This document shows positions 24,308 to 35,781 of a DNA stretch of 64,000 nt, piece by piece (the stretch's first letter is position 1; each line of letters starts with the position of its first letter). Below the pieces are notes generated by a model. That model was given only the letters and a program-made list of their open reading frames with translations, had not been told where the DNA came from and searched no databases. Position numbers and translations under genes: made by a program. This DNA comes from Halalkalibacter oceani. Its GTDB lineage: Bacteria; Bacillota; Bacilli; Bacillales; Bacillaceae_D. The stretch covers positions 29,012 through 93,011 of the forward strand of contig NZ_JAMBOS010000014.1 of the NCBI RefSeq assembly GCF_023715705.1. Direction: 5' to 3'.

Positions 24308-26188
24308 ATGGAGAAAAAGCAGTTTCAGGCAGAATCGAAACGATTGTTGGAAATGATGATTAATTCAATTTATACGCAAAAGGAGATCTTTTTGAGAGAG
24401 CTGATCTCGAATGCCAGCGACGCGATTGACAAGCTTTATTATAAAGCGCTGACGGATGAGGAGTTGAGCTTCAATCAAGAGGATTATTACATAAAGGTCA
24501 GTGCGGATAAGGATAAGCGGCTGCTGACAATAACAGATACAGGGATCGGGATGTCAGAAGAAGAGCTGGAGCAGAACCTTGGAACGATTGCAAAAAGCGG
24601 CTCGCTGGCCTTCAAACAGGAAAATGAAAGTAAAGACGGGCATGATATCATCGGCCAGTTCGGTGTTGGCTTTTATTCAGCTTTTATGGTGGCTGATGCG
24701 GTAACTGTAAAGACGAAGCAGCTTGGCAGTGAACAAGGCTTTAAGTGGGAGTCAAATGGAACGGACGGCTATACGATCGAACCTTGTGAAAAAGAGACGG
24801 TCGGCACGGAAATCACTTTGAAAATCAAGGGAAATACCGAAGACGACAATTTTGATGAATATTTAGAATCATATCGTTTACAAGCAATCATCAAAAAATA
24901 TTCCGATTTCATCCGCTATCCGATTAAAATGGATGTTACCGTTCAGAAGCCAAAAGCGGATAATGAAGAAGAATTAGAGGAAGTAACCGAGGAACAGACG
25001 ATTAACAGCATGGTTCCGATTTGGAAGAAAAACAAAAGTGAATTGACGGATGAAGACTATGAAAACTTCTATCACGAGAAGCGTTACGGTTTTGATAAGC
25101 CGGTGAAGCATATTCATATTAGCGTGGACGGAACGTTGCGCTATAACGCGATTCTCTTTATTCCGGAACGGACGCCGTTCGATTTTTATACGAAGGAATA
25201 TGAAAAGGGTCTTGAGCTTTATTCCAATGGCGTGCTGATTATGGAAAAATGCGCCGATCTTCTACCGGACTATTTCAGCTTTGTAAAAGGGATGGTTGAC
25301 TCTGAGGATTTGTCGCTCAATATTTCCAGAGAAATGCTCCAGCATGATCGTCAGCTGAAAATGATTGCGAAAAATATGACGAGTAAAATCAAAAGCCAGC
25401 TTAAAAGTTTGCTGAAAAATGAGCGGGAAAAGTACGAGACGTTCTATGAATCATTCGGCAGACAGCTGAAATATAGCGTCTATAGTGATTTTGGTCAGCA
25501 TAAAGATGAGCTTCAGGATCTTTTGCTGTTCTATTCCGGAAATGAAAAGAAGCTGATTAGCCTGGACGAGTATGTCGAAAAGATGCCGGAAGAGCAAAAG
25601 TATATTTATTATGCTACGGGAGAGTCACATAATCGGATTGAAAAGCTGCCGCAAACCGAGCTTGTCGCGGAAAAAGGCTTCGATATTCTTTACTTTACAG
25701 ATGACGTCGATGAATTTGCGATTAAAGCGTTAGCCTCCTATAAAGATAAGCAGTTCAAATCGGTTTCGAGCGGAGATCTCGGGCTGGAGGATGCAGAGGA
25801 GGAAGCAAAAACAGAAGCCGAGCAGGAGGAGCATAAAGCATTATTTGAACATATGAAACAGACACTTGGCGATAAAGTCAAGGACGTCAGATTATCAAAG
25901 CGCCTCCGCTCTCATCCGGTCTGTCTCACAGCAGAAGGCGAATTATCAATAGAGATGGAGAAGGTGCTTCAGGCGATGCCGGATAATCCGAATGTAAAGG
26001 CAGAGAAAGTACTTGAAATTAATGGTGACCATGATATTTTCTCTTCCTTAAAAGAAGCCTACGAACATGACAAAGAGAAGCTGGAGCTTTATACAAACTT
26101 ATTATACAATCAGGCGCTGTTGATCGAAGGCCTGCCAATTGAAGATCCAGTTGAATTTACGAATAATATGTGCAAAGTGATGGCGTAA
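24308..26188 (+). CDS. htpG: Molecular chaperone HtpG (Hsp90)
   Basis: This 626-residue cytosolic Hsp90 homologue has an N-terminal ATPase domain ([16 protein letters not shown] with the ATP-binding Asn, [12 protein letters not shown] and [15 protein letters not shown]), a middle client-binding domain with the catalytic-loop Arg in [16 protein letters not shown], and a C-terminal dimerisation domain. The ATG at 24308 has GGAAGGAGAT upstream; frames open further back run into the CIRCE arms. A consensus promoter and CIRCE indicate HrcA-controlled heat-shock expression. Bacillus subtilis htpG lacks CIRCE, so the wiring differs here. Confidence 0.97.
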   Translation: MEKKQFQAESKRLLEMMINSIYTQKEIFLRELISNASDAIDKLYYKALTDEELSFNQEDYYIKVSADKDKRLLTITDTGIGMSEEELEQNLGTIAKSGSLAFKQENESKDGHDIIGQFGVGFYSAFMVADAVTVKTKQLGSEQGFKWESNGTDGYTIEPCEKETVGTEITLKIKGNTEDDNFDEYLESYRLQAIIKKYSDFIRYPIKMDVTVQKPKADNEEELEEVTEEQTINSMVPIWKKNKSELTDEDYENFYHEKRYGFDKPVKHIHISVDGTLRYNAILFIPERTPFDFYTKEYEKGLELYSNGVLIMEKCADLLPDYFSFVKGMVDSEDLSLNISREMLQHDRQLKMIAKNMTSKIKSQLKSLLKNEREKYETFYESFGRQLKYSVYSDFGQHKDELQDLLLFYSGNEKKLISLDEYVEKMPEEQKYIYYATGESHNRIEKLPQTELVAEKGFDILYFTDDVDEFAIKALASYKDKQFKSVSSGDLGLEDAEEEAKTEAEQEEHKALFEHMKQTLGDKVKDVRLSKRLRSHPVCLTAEGELSIEMEKVLQAMPDNPNVKAEKVLEINGDHDIFSSLKEAYEHDKEKLELYTNLLYNQALLIEGLPIEDPVEFTNNMCKVMA

Positions 26189-26193
26189 AGAGG

Positions 26194-26236
26194 GGCTGTG
26201 GCAAGAGGTTTTTTTAACCTTTTGCCACAGCCTTTT
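26194..26236 (+). terminator. Terminator of htpG
   Basis: GGCTGTGGCAAGAGGT pairs with ACCTTTTGCCACAGCC, then TTTT. It belongs to the shared-inner-stem family. Confidence 0.9.
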
Positions 26237-26363
26237 ATCTGAAACGGAGCGGGATAAATGGCGTAGCGCAAAAAGGAGGAAGGTAATATTGTATCGTAAG
26301 CATGTTCGAGTCTGATATAGAAAGGATGAAGGCATGCTTAACATGAAAGGAGTGAGTGAATGA

Positions 26364-28184
<1,821 letters not shown>

Positions 28185-28280
28185 CGATAAAATGACTAAA
28201 TAAAAGCATGGCAGTCATACGAGAGAAGACTGCCTCGTTACGAATCTTTGCCTATCGAGTCAGGTTTCGCATACGTTTAA

Positions 28281-28321
28281 AGCCCGGACCAAAAGGTAAC
28301 TTTCACCTTTTGGTCCGGGCT
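28281..28321. terminator. Bidirectional terminator
   Basis: AGCCCGGACCAAAAGGT and ACCTTTTGGTCCGGGCT form a perfect 17-bp stem with a 7-base loop. It lies between the converging collagen-like and lipoprotein genes and carries the shared inner stem. Confidence 0.85.
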
Positions 28322-28355
28322 CTTCATTGATCATCCAGCTTCTGCTGCCGTTATT

Positions 28356-28499
28356 TTATTGTGGAGCCGGTTGTTCCAGTGCCGGATCACCAGCCGGGTC
28401 TGTCGCCGGGTCGCCGGCAGGGTCCTCAGTTCCTCCGCAAGCCGTCATCACCAGTGTAATTCCTAAAGCCGACATAAGTAATAGTAGTTTTTTCTTCAT
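28356..28499 (-). CDS. Tiny lipoprotein with DPAGDPA repeats
   Basis: This gene encodes 47 residues. AAGGAGGG lies eight bases before the ATG. The N-terminus MKKKLLLLMSALGITLVMTA followed by Cys21 is a complete lipoprotein signal (lipobox VMTAC), leaving a 27-residue mature peptide CGGTEDPAGDPATDPAG... with an imperfect DPAGDPA repeat. It would be a small acidic, Pro-rich lipid-anchored peptide on the outer face of the membrane. It converges on the collagen-like gene and shares its terminator. Function unknown. Confidence 0.75.
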   Translation of the reverse strand: MKKKLLLLMSALGITLVMTACGGTEDPAGDPATDPAGDPALEQPAPQ

Positions 28500-28863
28500 T
28501 GTTTATTCCCTCCTTGTTTTTGTTACTTTTCTATACCATGCTTGCTTTGTATTAAAACCTATATCCAAAAGAAAAAAGGGCTTCCGGAATGAAAAAAGGA
28601 AGAAAAGACTAGTATGAAAAAACTGGGCAATCTCTCGTAATCCTTGAGGGATAAGGAGTTCAGGCCTTGTATCGAAAAGTGAAATGTGTGAATATGTAGC
28701 AGTATGTGAGAATGAAAAGAATCGTGGAATGGGAGGACTGACAAGTTAGCCGGCCGGAGCAGAAAGAGGAAAAGAAAAATGAGATAAAAATCTTTACGCA
28801 AGCGGGCAGGAGGTTTATCGTGTAAGATAGTGTAATCAACGTTATTTACTAGGAGGGTGGAAG
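28500..28863. other. Intergenic region between the lipoprotein and the NSS symporter gene
   Basis: The two genes diverge here. I see ribosome sites at both ends (AAGGAGGG on the minus strand, AGGAGGGTGG on the plus) but no gene and no clear promoter match. A minus-strand frame across it overlaps the symporter start and has no coding character. Confidence 0.5.
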
Positions 28864-30207
28864 ATGAGTGATCAACGTGAGCAATGGTCCTCAAAACTGG
28901 GCTTTATTTTATCAACGGCCGGAGCGGCCATAGGGCTGGGAGCGATTTGGAAGTTTCCCTATGTAGCCGGGATGAATGGAGGAGGAGCGTTTTTTCTCAT
29001 TTTTATTATTTTTACGGTTTTGATCGGGCTTTCCATGCTCGTCTCAGAGTTCATTATCGGACGGGGCGCCAGACGCGAAGCCATTACAGCCTATAAAACA
29101 TTGGCTCCACAGAGCGCCTGGGTGTTTGTTGGCCGCCTGGGAGTACTGGGCTGTTTTCTGCTCCTTTCGTTTTATTGCGTCGTTGGCGGCTGGGTTTTAT
29201 TATATTCCGGCTTGGCTGTCTCCGGGAATGTGATAGCAGAGGGAGCCGATTACGGTCAATTATTTGCGCAGGTGACAGGGACACCTTGGACTGGTCTCGT
29301 CGGCCTCGCGCTGTTTTTGCTTATCAACGTGATTGTGCTTTCCTTTGGGATAAAAAATGGAATTGAACGGGCCAACAAATATTTAATGCCACTTTTATTT
29401 ATCTTTTTTCTTATTCTTGTTATCCGTTCTTTAACGCTGGAAGGGGCGATGGAGGGCGTGCGCTTTTTCCTTCAGCCGGACTTCTCGAACATAACAGGGG
29501 AAGGCATTTTGTATGCGCTGGGGCAGTCATTTTTTTCGCTGGCTGTTGGTTTTTCCTGTATGGTGACATACAGCTCCTACTTGAATAAGAATGAAAATAT
29601 TCCGGCGGCTGCGTCGTCTGTTGTCGTTATGAATATTTTCGTCTCTTTACTGGCAGGTCTGGCGATTTTTCCGGTCGTCTTCTCATTCGGTCTTGAGCCG
29701 GCGGAAGGCCCTGGTTTGCTGTTTATGGTGCTGCCGGCTGCCTTTTCGCAAATGCCGTTGGGCGGTCTCTTTCTCAGCCTGTTTTTGTTGCTGTTTTTAT
29801 TTGCGACATTGACATCATCCTTCAGTCTGTTAGAAATTATTATTTCTGCTTTTACTGAAAACAACAAGCGCTCACGGGCAAAAGTTGCACTCATTTCAGG
29901 CGTCGTTGTCTTTTTGGCGGGGATTCCGGCTGCGCTGTCCTTCGGGGTGCTGGCAGATGTTCAGCTGTTCGGGAAAACATTTTTTGATGCAACAGATTAT
30001 CTCGTCAGCAATATTATGCTGCCACTTGGCTGCCTGTTCATCGCGCTCTTTATTGTGCATCGAATGGACCGTAAGCTGGTAAGTGAGGAATTTACAGCTG
30101 GAAATAGTCTTTCGGCATCCTGGCTGTCCTTGTGGCTCTTTTTAATGAAATGGGTCGTGCCGCTTACAATCATCGTTGTGTTTATCAATATGCTCGGATT
30201 GTTTTAA
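28864..30207 (+). CDS. Neurotransmitter:sodium symporter (NSS) family transporter
   Basis: This 447-residue, 12-helix Na+-coupled carrier of the LeuT fold imports amino acids or related amines. Helix 1 has the Na+/substrate motif STAGAAIGLGAIWKFPYVAG followed by MNGGGAFF, and helix 6 has LGQSFFSLAVGFSCMVTYSS, both classic for the family. Length matches bacterial members that lack an extended C-terminus. It stands alone with a terminator behind it; the substrate cannot be inferred. Confidence 0.95.
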   Translation: MSDQREQWSSKLGFILSTAGAAIGLGAIWKFPYVAGMNGGGAFFLIFIIFTVLIGLSMLVSEFIIGRGARREAITAYKTLAPQSAWVFVGRLGVLGCFLLLSFYCVVGGWVLLYSGLAVSGNVIAEGADYGQLFAQVTGTPWTGLVGLALFLLINVIVLSFGIKNGIERANKYLMPLLFIFFLILVIRSLTLEGAMEGVRFFLQPDFSNITGEGILYALGQSFFSLAVGFSCMVTYSSYLNKNENIPAAASSVVVMNIFVSLLAGLAIFPVVFSFGLEPAEGPGLLFMVLPAAFSQMPLGGLFLSLFLLLFLFATLTSSFSLLEIIISAFTENNKRSRAKVALISGVVVFLAGIPAALSFGVLADVQLFGKTFFDATDYLVSNIMLPLGCLFIALFIVHRMDRKLVSEEFTAGNSLSASWLSLWLFLMKWVVPLTIIVVFINMLGLF

Positions 30208-30218
30208 TCCTTTCATAG

Positions 30219-30260
30219 AGGTTTGGCTAAAAGGCTGATTTTTTCCTTTTAGCCAAGCCT
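30219..30260 (+). terminator. Terminator of the NSS symporter gene
   Basis: AGGTTTGGCTAAAAGG pairs with CCTTTTAGCCAAGCCT, with a T-rich loop and TT after. Shared inner stem. Confidence 0.75.
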
Positions 30261-30318
30261 TTAAACATTGAACGGAGCGATGGCTGCTGTTGGCTGACCA
30301 GTTAGGGCACACGTTCTG

Positions 30319-30552
30319 TTAAAGTGGAAGCAGCTCCTTTAGATCTGACAAGTGCCTCAGGCCAATGAGCAGCTGAATGTCTTCCTCCAGTAATTTTTCA
30401 GCCGTCTTGACTGCAAGAAACGGATCGGAATAGGTATCTTTACATATCGAATTCAGCATGTTACCCAACAGGCCTGCGCGTTTATTACTTTCATCGATAG
30501 CGAGCAGGGCTGCTTGGTACTGCGCTTTCTCAGTCGTGGAGGGCTTATCACG
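30319..30552 (-). pseudogene. Start-less reading frame, possible gene remnant
   Basis: A 77-codon minus-strand frame runs from a stop at 30553-30555 to TAA at 30319-30321. It reads like a helical soluble protein: TEKAQYQAALLAIDESNKRA, LLGNMLNSICKDTYSDPFLA, VKTAEKLLEEDIQLLIGL. There is no ATG, GTG or TTG near its start and no ribosome site, so the N-terminus seems lost. It could also be chance. Nothing else is seen between the terminator and the dehydrogenase gene at 30641. Confidence 0.35.
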
Positions 30553-30640
30553 TTAAAGGTTCAGAATATTATGCTATACTAAAGGTGAGGCAGGAGGAAG
30601 AAAGGCATGCTGACATTGGAGCAGCAGAAGGGAGAAAAAG

Positions 30641-31531
30641 ATGAAGATTGGCTTTATTGGAACGGGCGTAATGGGTTCACGGATGATCAAGCGCTTTCTG
30701 CAGCAGCATACGGTGCTGATTTATAATCGTTCGCCCGAAAAAACAAAGGAATTGGTAGAGCTTGGCGCAGAGCGTCTTGGCAGTGTCGCTGCGGTTGCGC
30801 AGGCCGCGGATATCTTATGCACGTGTTTATCGATGCCTGGTGATGTGCTTGACGTGTACGAAGGGGAGCAAGGGATTCTTGCCTATGCCCGTCCGGGGAC
30901 AATTTGTGTTGATTTCACCACAGTCGGTGCGGAGACAAGCAGGGAGCTGTTTACGCAGTCCGCCAGGCAAAAAATTGATTATCTTGATGCCCCAGTCAGT
31001 GGCGGACCTGAAGGAGTCGAACAAGGGACGTTAACGATTATGGTCGGTGGAAAAGAAGCTGCTTTTCAAACGGTAAAGCCACTGCTTGCCCTGATCGGGA
31101 CGAAGGTTGAATATGTAGGGGCGGCGGGAAGCGGAAGTGTGGCCAAGCTGATCAATCAATACCTTGTTGGAGTTCACTCGCTGGCCGCGGCCGAGGCGAT
31201 GGTGACGGGAGCGGCCTTGGGACTTGATTCCGAGCAGCTTTATCATATTTTGAAAGTCAGCTACGGAAATAGCCGGATGCTGGAGCGCCATATGGAGCAA
31301 TATGTGCTGCCAGGAAATTTTGAACCAGGAGGTGCTTTAAAATATTTACATAAGGATGTAAAATTAGCTAATAAACTTGTTGAGGCAGCAGGTCTTGATC
31401 AATCGACCGGTGCACTGGCCGAGTCTGTTTTGGAGAAGGCGATCGCTGAGGGTTTCGGTGATCTTGATATGGCTTCTGTTATAAAGCTGTTGGAGAAGAA
31501 AGCTCAGACTGAAGTGAAAAGAGGCGAGTAG
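30641..31531 (+). CDS. Beta-hydroxyacid dehydrogenase (3-hydroxyisobutyrate / tartronate-semialdehyde reductase family)
   Basis: This 296-residue NAD(P)-dependent enzyme interconverts a beta-hydroxy acid and its aldehyde. It shows the Rossmann motif GFIGTGVMGSRM, the substrate-binding DAPVSGGPEGVEQGTLTIMV and the catalytic Lys in GSGSVAKLINQYL. It shares the family with the gene at 32555, and a GntR regulator lies between them. Likely substrates are 3-hydroxyisobutyrate, tartronate semialdehyde or sulfolactaldehyde; the sequence alone does not decide. Confidence 0.88.
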   Translation: MKIGFIGTGVMGSRMIKRFLQQHTVLIYNRSPEKTKELVELGAERLGSVAAVAQAADILCTCLSMPGDVLDVYEGEQGILAYARPGTICVDFTTVGAETSRELFTQSARQKIDYLDAPVSGGPEGVEQGTLTIMVGGKEAAFQTVKPLLALIGTKVEYVGAAGSGSVAKLINQYLVGVHSLAAAEAMVTGAALGLDSEQLYHILKVSYGNSRMLERHMEQYVLPGNFEPGGALKYLHKDVKLANKLVEAAGLDQSTGALAESVLEKAIAEGFGDLDMASVIKLLEKKAQTEVKRGE

Positions 31532-31687
31532 GCGGCTCCTCAGGCTCTCATTAAAATATTAGATTTTAGTTTGGGCAGACGAAAGATATTTGATAACATG
31601 CTGTTCAATGTGTATGATGAATAAGGAGAATTGTATGTGAACGTGAGTGTTTCCTATTCGCAAGAAGAATAGGGATGGAGGTATATA

Positions 31688-32365
31688 ATGGCCGAAAAGA
31701 TTCAATTTGATAATTTAAATCTGTCTGATCGAATTTACTTCTACCTGAGGGAAGAGATCATTAACAATCAGATGGAGCCGGGTTCAAAAATTAATTACGA
31801 TGACATTATGGAGAAGTTGGGAGTGAGCCGCACACCTTTGCGCGATGCGCTGCTTAAGCTCCAGCAGGATGGCTTAGTTGAAGTAAAGGCGCGTTCAGGC
31901 AGTTTCGTCGCGATTCCGAACCGGAAAAATATCGAAGACATCTATAATGTTAGAAAAGTGCTTGAAAGTCTCGCTGTCGAGCTCGCCAGTAAACAGCTGC
32001 CTAAGAAGGTTATCCAATCACTGGTGGAAGAGGCGGACAGAGCAGAGCTGGCATTGGCAAAAGGGAAAACGGCACCGTTCTTTCAGGCTGATCGTAATTT
32101 ACATCGGACGATTATTAATTATTCCGATAACAAACGGATCAGTGTCATGATGCAGTCGATCGAGGCCCAAATCCAGTGGTTTGGCGTCATCATAACAAAA
32201 AATCACGCCCGCCCGCAGCAGGCTAACGAAATGCACCGCTTAATTTTGCAGGCGCTTGCCGAAGAAGAAGTGGAAGCGGCGAAAAAGCTGATGGAACAGC
32301 ATATTGAAGAAATTAAACAGGTGACATTAAGCGATTATGGAGATACGGTCGAACATAATAAATAG
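31688..32365 (+). CDS. GntR-family regulator (FCD domain)
   Basis: This is a 225-residue one-component regulator with an N-terminal winged helix (YDDIMEKLGVSRTPLRDALL then KLQQDGLVEVKARSGSFVAI) and a C-terminal FCD domain (YNVRKVLESLAVELA, RNLHRTIINYSDN, LMEQHIEEIK). It lies between two related dehydrogenases and probably controls one or both in response to an acid metabolite. A GGATGGAGG ribosome site precedes the ATG. Confidence 0.9.
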   Translation: MAEKIQFDNLNLSDRIYFYLREEIINNQMEPGSKINYDDIMEKLGVSRTPLRDALLKLQQDGLVEVKARSGSFVAIPNRKNIEDIYNVRKVLESLAVELASKQLPKKVIQSLVEEADRAELALAKGKTAPFFQADRNLHRTIINYSDNKRISVMMQSIEAQIQWFGVIITKNHARPQQANEMHRLILQALAEEEVEAAKKLMEQHIEEIKQVTLSDYGDTVEHNK

Positions 32366-32400
32366 CGTATCCGAACATGGTAGGGCCAAAGGAGCCGGCG

Positions 32401-32442
32401 AGTGAAGTCGCATCAATGCGAAAGCCAGGATGCGACTTCACT
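32401..32442. terminator. Strong inverted repeat after the GntR gene
   Basis: AGTGAAGTCGCATC and GATGCGACTTCACT form a perfect 14-bp stem with a 14-base loop. Only a poor T-tract follows, so termination is likely but a processing or operator role is possible. Confidence 0.6.
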
Positions 32443-32505
32443 TGCTGCTTTCTCCCGCTGCCAGAAGCAGCGCTAAGGGTAACCATAGCGGACTCTGGCA
32501 AAATG

Positions 32506-32519
32506 TGAAAGCGCTTTAC
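32506..32519. promoter_or_regulatory. Weak cre-like palindrome before the second dehydrogenase
   Basis: TGAAAGCGCTTTAC contains the palindrome AAAGCGCTTT but differs from cre at the last two bases. It lies 36 bases before the start codon. Confidence 0.35.
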
Positions 32520-32554
32520 TATAAAGACGAAGATATATTTGAGGAGGAATTTCT

Positions 32555-33451
32555 ATGAAAAAGATCGGGTTCATCGGGCTGGGAACAATGGGGTTGCCAA
32601 TGGCAAAAAATCTACTGAAGGCCGGTTACTCTTTGCATGTTTATAATCGGACGGCAAGCAAGGCACAATCGCTGCAGGGGGAGGGCGATGTCCAGGTGGC
32701 AAGTTCACCGGCCGACGTGGCGCGCAATTGTGAGATTGTGATCACGATGGTAACGAATAATCAGGCTTTGGAGGAGGTTATCAAAGGGGAGAATGGGGTT
32801 TTGGCGGGAGCGTCAGCCGGATTAATTGTCATTGACAGCAGCACCGTTGCACCGGATCTTGTTCAACGGTTGGCAAAGGAGCTCGCTGAGAAAGACATTG
32901 AGATGCTGGACGCGCCTGTAACCGGAAGTGAGCCTCAGGCAATTGCCGCCGAGCTGGCTTTCATGGTCGGTGGAAAGCAAGAAGTGTACGAGCAGTGTAT
33001 TCCTCTGTTTGAGGTGATGGGAAAGCAATCACACTATATGGGTGGAAGCGGTTTAGGCGCTTATACAAAGCTCGCCAATAATACGATGGCTGCTATTAAT
33101 CTCGTTTCGTTAAGTGAGGCGCTGATTTTGGCCAGCAAAGCCGGTGTTGATCCTGGGAAGTTTATGGAAGTCGCAAGCGGCGGCGGTGCGCGCAGTGGAA
33201 TGATGGATAATAAAGGACCGAAAATCATCAACCGCGACTTTGAGCCAAACTTTAAAACAGAGCTGATGCATAAAGACTTGGGACTCGCTTTAAATGTCGC
33301 GGCCGAAATGAATATCCCGCTTCCTCTTCTGGCGGGAGTCAGAGAGCAATTACGGATCGCGATGGCCAAAGGCTATGCGGAAGAGGATATGTGTGCCGTA
33401 GCGAAATGCTATGAGGAATGGGCCGGCGTCGAGATTAAGAAAAACGCCTAA
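32555..33451 (+). CDS. Beta-hydroxyacid dehydrogenase (GarR/MmsB family)
   Basis: This is a 298-residue NAD(P)-dependent dehydrogenase with Rossmann loop GFIGLGTMGLPMAKNLLKAG, substrate loop LDAPVTGSEPQAIAAELAFM and catalytic Lys in GLGAYTKLANNTM. It differs clearly from the copy at 30641, so the two are old paralogues. A cre-like palindrome upstream suggests carbon control. Tartronate-semialdehyde reduction to glycerate is one plausible role. Confidence 0.9.
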   Translation: MKKIGFIGLGTMGLPMAKNLLKAGYSLHVYNRTASKAQSLQGEGDVQVASSPADVARNCEIVITMVTNNQALEEVIKGENGVLAGASAGLIVIDSSTVAPDLVQRLAKELAEKDIEMLDAPVTGSEPQAIAAELAFMVGGKQEVYEQCIPLFEVMGKQSHYMGGSGLGAYTKLANNTMAAINLVSLSEALILASKAGVDPGKFMEVASGGGARSGMMDNKGPKIINRDFEPNFKTELMHKDLGLALNVAAEMNIPLPLLAGVREQLRIAMAKGYAEEDMCAVAKCYEEWAGVEIKKNA

Positions 33452-33460
33452 AACGTAATA

Positions 33461-33512
33461 AAAACAGGGATGAAACAAAAGAGGGTAGTTCTTTTCGTTT
33501 CATCCCTGTTTT
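33461..33512. terminator. Bidirectional terminator
   Basis: AAAACAGGGATGAAAC and GTTTCATCCCTGTTTT form a perfect 16-bp stem. It stands between the converging dehydrogenase gene and the small minus-strand frame. Confidence 0.85.
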
Positions 33513-33528
33513 CTTATTCATTGGAAGA

Positions 33529-33606
33529 CTACTTTTCTGAACTTACTTGCTGCTTTGCTTCTTCCAGCATTTTATTACTCTCTTCGATGTATTCCTGCAA
33601 GCTCAT
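33529..33606 (-). CDS. Possible 25-residue small protein
   Basis: AAAGGGAGG is followed by three consecutive ATG codons; the third (33606) has the best spacing. The peptide MSLQEYIEESNKMLEEAKQQ then VSSEK is a single charged amphipathic helix. A strong ribosome site, a matching terminator and isolation from other genes favour a real small gene. No function can be given. Confidence 0.45.
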   Translation of the reverse strand: MSLQEYIEESNKMLEEAKQQVSSEK

Positions 33607-33791
33607 CATCATTCCTCCCTTTTATGTAATAGATTTATTTATTGGTAGATTCGGTATAGGTTATGTAATTATTTTTACCAAATTCAGAAGAGGCTAAACC
33701 TTTTTTAAAAAAATGAGCCAATAGTCTGAATAATTTAGTGTGGGTTTATAAAAAGGGGAAAGACCAGGGGGATAAGGTAAGAAAAAGTGTA

Positions 33792-33830
33792 GGGGCCGAG
33801 CAAAAGGTTTTTTTACCTTTTACCCAGCCC
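33792..33830 (-). terminator. Terminator of the aldehyde dehydrogenase operon
   Basis: GGGC and GCCC enclose CAAAAGGT/ACCTTTT, with a T-rich tract on the minus strand. Shared inner stem. Confidence 0.75.
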
Positions 33831-33836
33831 TCTTGG

Positions 33837-34193
33837 CTAAAGCTGCAGCTCTTTTCGCTCGTCTTCTGTAAAGACCCTTGAGCGCGTTAAGAAGCGTTTT
33901 CCTTCAGGTCCTTCCAATGAAAACATTCCGCCGCGGCCGTTCACGACGTCAATAATTAATTGTGTATGCTTCCAATAGGCGTATTGATCTGCTGCAATAT
34001 AAAAGGGGCTTCCGCCGATATGACCGAGCAGGACGTCGTTTGCGCCGATTTTCAATTCCCCTTCCTGGTAACACATCGGCGAGCTACCGTCGCAGCAGCC
34101 GCCGGATTGATGGAACATTAACGGACCGTGAATGGTTTTAAGCTTGTTGATCAGCTGAATCGCTTCTTCTGTAGCAACAACTCGTTCAACCAT
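33837..34193 (-). CDS. DUF779 protein, partner of aldehyde dehydrogenase
   Basis: This 118-residue protein of the DUF779 family is usually encoded next to class ExaC/AldB aldehyde dehydrogenases, as here. It has HGPLMFHQSGGCCDGSSPMC with three cysteines, resembling a metal-binding patch, and GHIGGSPFYIAADQYAYWKH. AAAGGAGTGA precedes ATG 34193. The gap to the dehydrogenase stop is 64 bases. The biochemical role is not established; the association suggests help with enzyme maturation or activity. Confidence 0.88.
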   Translation of the reverse strand: MVERVVATEEAIQLINKLKTIHGPLMFHQSGGCCDGSSPMCYQEGELKIGANDVLLGHIGGSPFYIAADQYAYWKHTQLIIDVVNGRGGMFSLEGPEGKRFLTRSRVFTEDERKELQL

Positions 34194-34257
34194 GTTCAAG
34201 TCACTCCTTTCCCTTTTCTTATTCAGGAAGCAGCAGGGTGACGGAGTTCAGCGGCTC

Positions 34258-35781
34258 TTAAAAGAAGCCCTGGGCATTTTCGCTATAGCTGACAAGCATA
34301 TTCTTTGTCTGCTGATAGTGACTGAGCATCATTTTATGATTTTCACGACCGATACCCGACTTTTTGTAGCCGCCAAAGGCAGCGTGGGCTGGGTAAGCGT
34401 GGTAGCAGTTTGTCCAGACGCGTCCGGCCTGAATGGAGCGGCCGAAGCGATAGGCGGTGTTAATGTTGCGTGTCCATACGCCCGCTCCTAATCCATATAA
34501 AGTGTCATTGGCGATTGAGAGCGCTTCGTCGGCATCCTTAAACGTAGTGACAGACACAACTGGGCCGAAAATTTCTTCCTGGAAGACGCGCATAGTATTT
34601 GTTCCTTTGAAGACGGTAGGCTGAATGTAATAGCCGTTTTCAAATTCGCTGCCGAGGCTCGTATTCCGTTCGCCTCCGATTAAGCATTCAGCGCCTTCCT
34701 GCTTGCCGATGTCCAAGTACGATTGGATTTTTTCCATTTGTTCAAGGGAAGCCTGGGCGCCCATCATCGTTTCAGGGTCGAGCGGATTGCCGGTTTTAAT
34801 CGCTTTGACCCGCTCAAGGGCCCGCTCCATGAAAGGTTCATAGATTGATTCATGAATCAAGGCGCGTGACGGGCATGTACAAACCTCGCCCTGATTGAGC
34901 GCGAACATCACAAAGCCTTCAATCGCTTTATCTAAAAATGCATCGTCCTTGTCCATCACGCAAGGGAAGAAGATATTCGGTGATTTTCCGCCTAATTCAA
35001 GCGTCACCGGGATAATATTTTCAGAAGCATACTGCATGATCAGGCGTCCTGTCGTCGTTTCACCGGTGAAGGCGATTTTGGCGATCCGGCTGCTGGAAGC
35101 AAGCGGCTTGCCAGCTTCGACACCAAAGCCGTTGACAATGTTGACGACGCCTTTAGGCAGCAGATCCTCGATTAATTCCATTAACACGAGAATCGAAACA
35201 GGCGTTTGCTCGGCCGGCTTTAAGACGACGCAGTTTCCTGCGGCCAGGGCCGGGGCAAGCTTCCAGACCCCCATCAGAATCGGAAAATTCCATGGGATAA
35301 TTTGTCCAACAACCCCGAGTGGCTCATTGAAATGGTAGGCGACTGTATGCTCATCGATTTGGCTGATCGAGCCTTCTTCACCGCGAATCGCTCCGGCGAA
35401 ATAGCGGAAATGATCGACTGCCAGCGGAATATCGGCATTTAATGTTTCGCGGACGGCCTTTCCATTTTCCCACGTCTCAGCGACTGCGAGCATTTCTAAA
35501 TTCTGCTCGATCCGATCGGCAATTTTATTTAAAATATTGGCCCGTTCCGTCGGGGACGTTCTGCCCCAAGCGTCTTTTGCCGCATGGGCGGCATCCAGGG
35601 CCAGTTCAATATCTTCGGCAGACGAGCGGGCGACCTCACAAAAGACCTCTCCTGTGACGGGGGTAATATTATCAAAATACTGCCCTTTGACAGGAGCCTG
35701 CCATTCCCCGTTGATGTAATTGTCATAGCGTTTTTTAAATGAGACGAGAGACCCTTCCGTATTTGGACGTTTGTAAACCAT
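34258..35781 (-). CDS. NAD-dependent aldehyde dehydrogenase (ExaC/AldB type)
   Basis: This 507-residue enzyme oxidises acetaldehyde or a similar short aldehyde to the acid. It shows NAD-site [20 protein letters not shown], the general-base Glu in [13 protein letters not shown], the catalytic Cys in [14 protein letters not shown] (with a second Cys two residues on, typical of this subgroup), and [11 protein letters not shown]. Its DUF779 neighbour supports the ExaC/AldB subgroup, which works with alcohol dehydrogenases or acetoin pathways. GGAGGGATTTCG precedes the ATG. Confidence 0.95.
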   Translation of the reverse strand: MVYKRPNTEGSLVSFKKRYDNYINGEWQAPVKGQYFDNITPVTGEVFCEVARSSAEDIELALDAAHAAKDAWGRTSPTERANILNKIADRIEQNLEMLAVAETWENGKAVRETLNADIPLAVDHFRYFAGAIRGEEGSISQIDEHTVAYHFNEPLGVVGQIIPWNFPILMGVWKLAPALAAGNCVVLKPAEQTPVSILVLMELIEDLLPKGVVNIVNGFGVEAGKPLASSSRIAKIAFTGETTTGRLIMQYASENIIPVTLELGGKSPNIFFPCVMDKDDAFLDKAIEGFVMFALNQGEVCTCPSRALIHESIYEPFMERALERVKAIKTGNPLDPETMMGAQASLEQMEKIQSYLDIGKQEGAECLIGGERNTSLGSEFENGYYIQPTVFKGTNTMRVFQEEIFGPVVSVTTFKDADEALSIANDTLYGLGAGVWTRNINTAYRFGRSIQAGRVWTNCYHAYPAHAAFGGYKKSGIGRENHKMMLSHYQQTKNMLVSYSENAQGFF

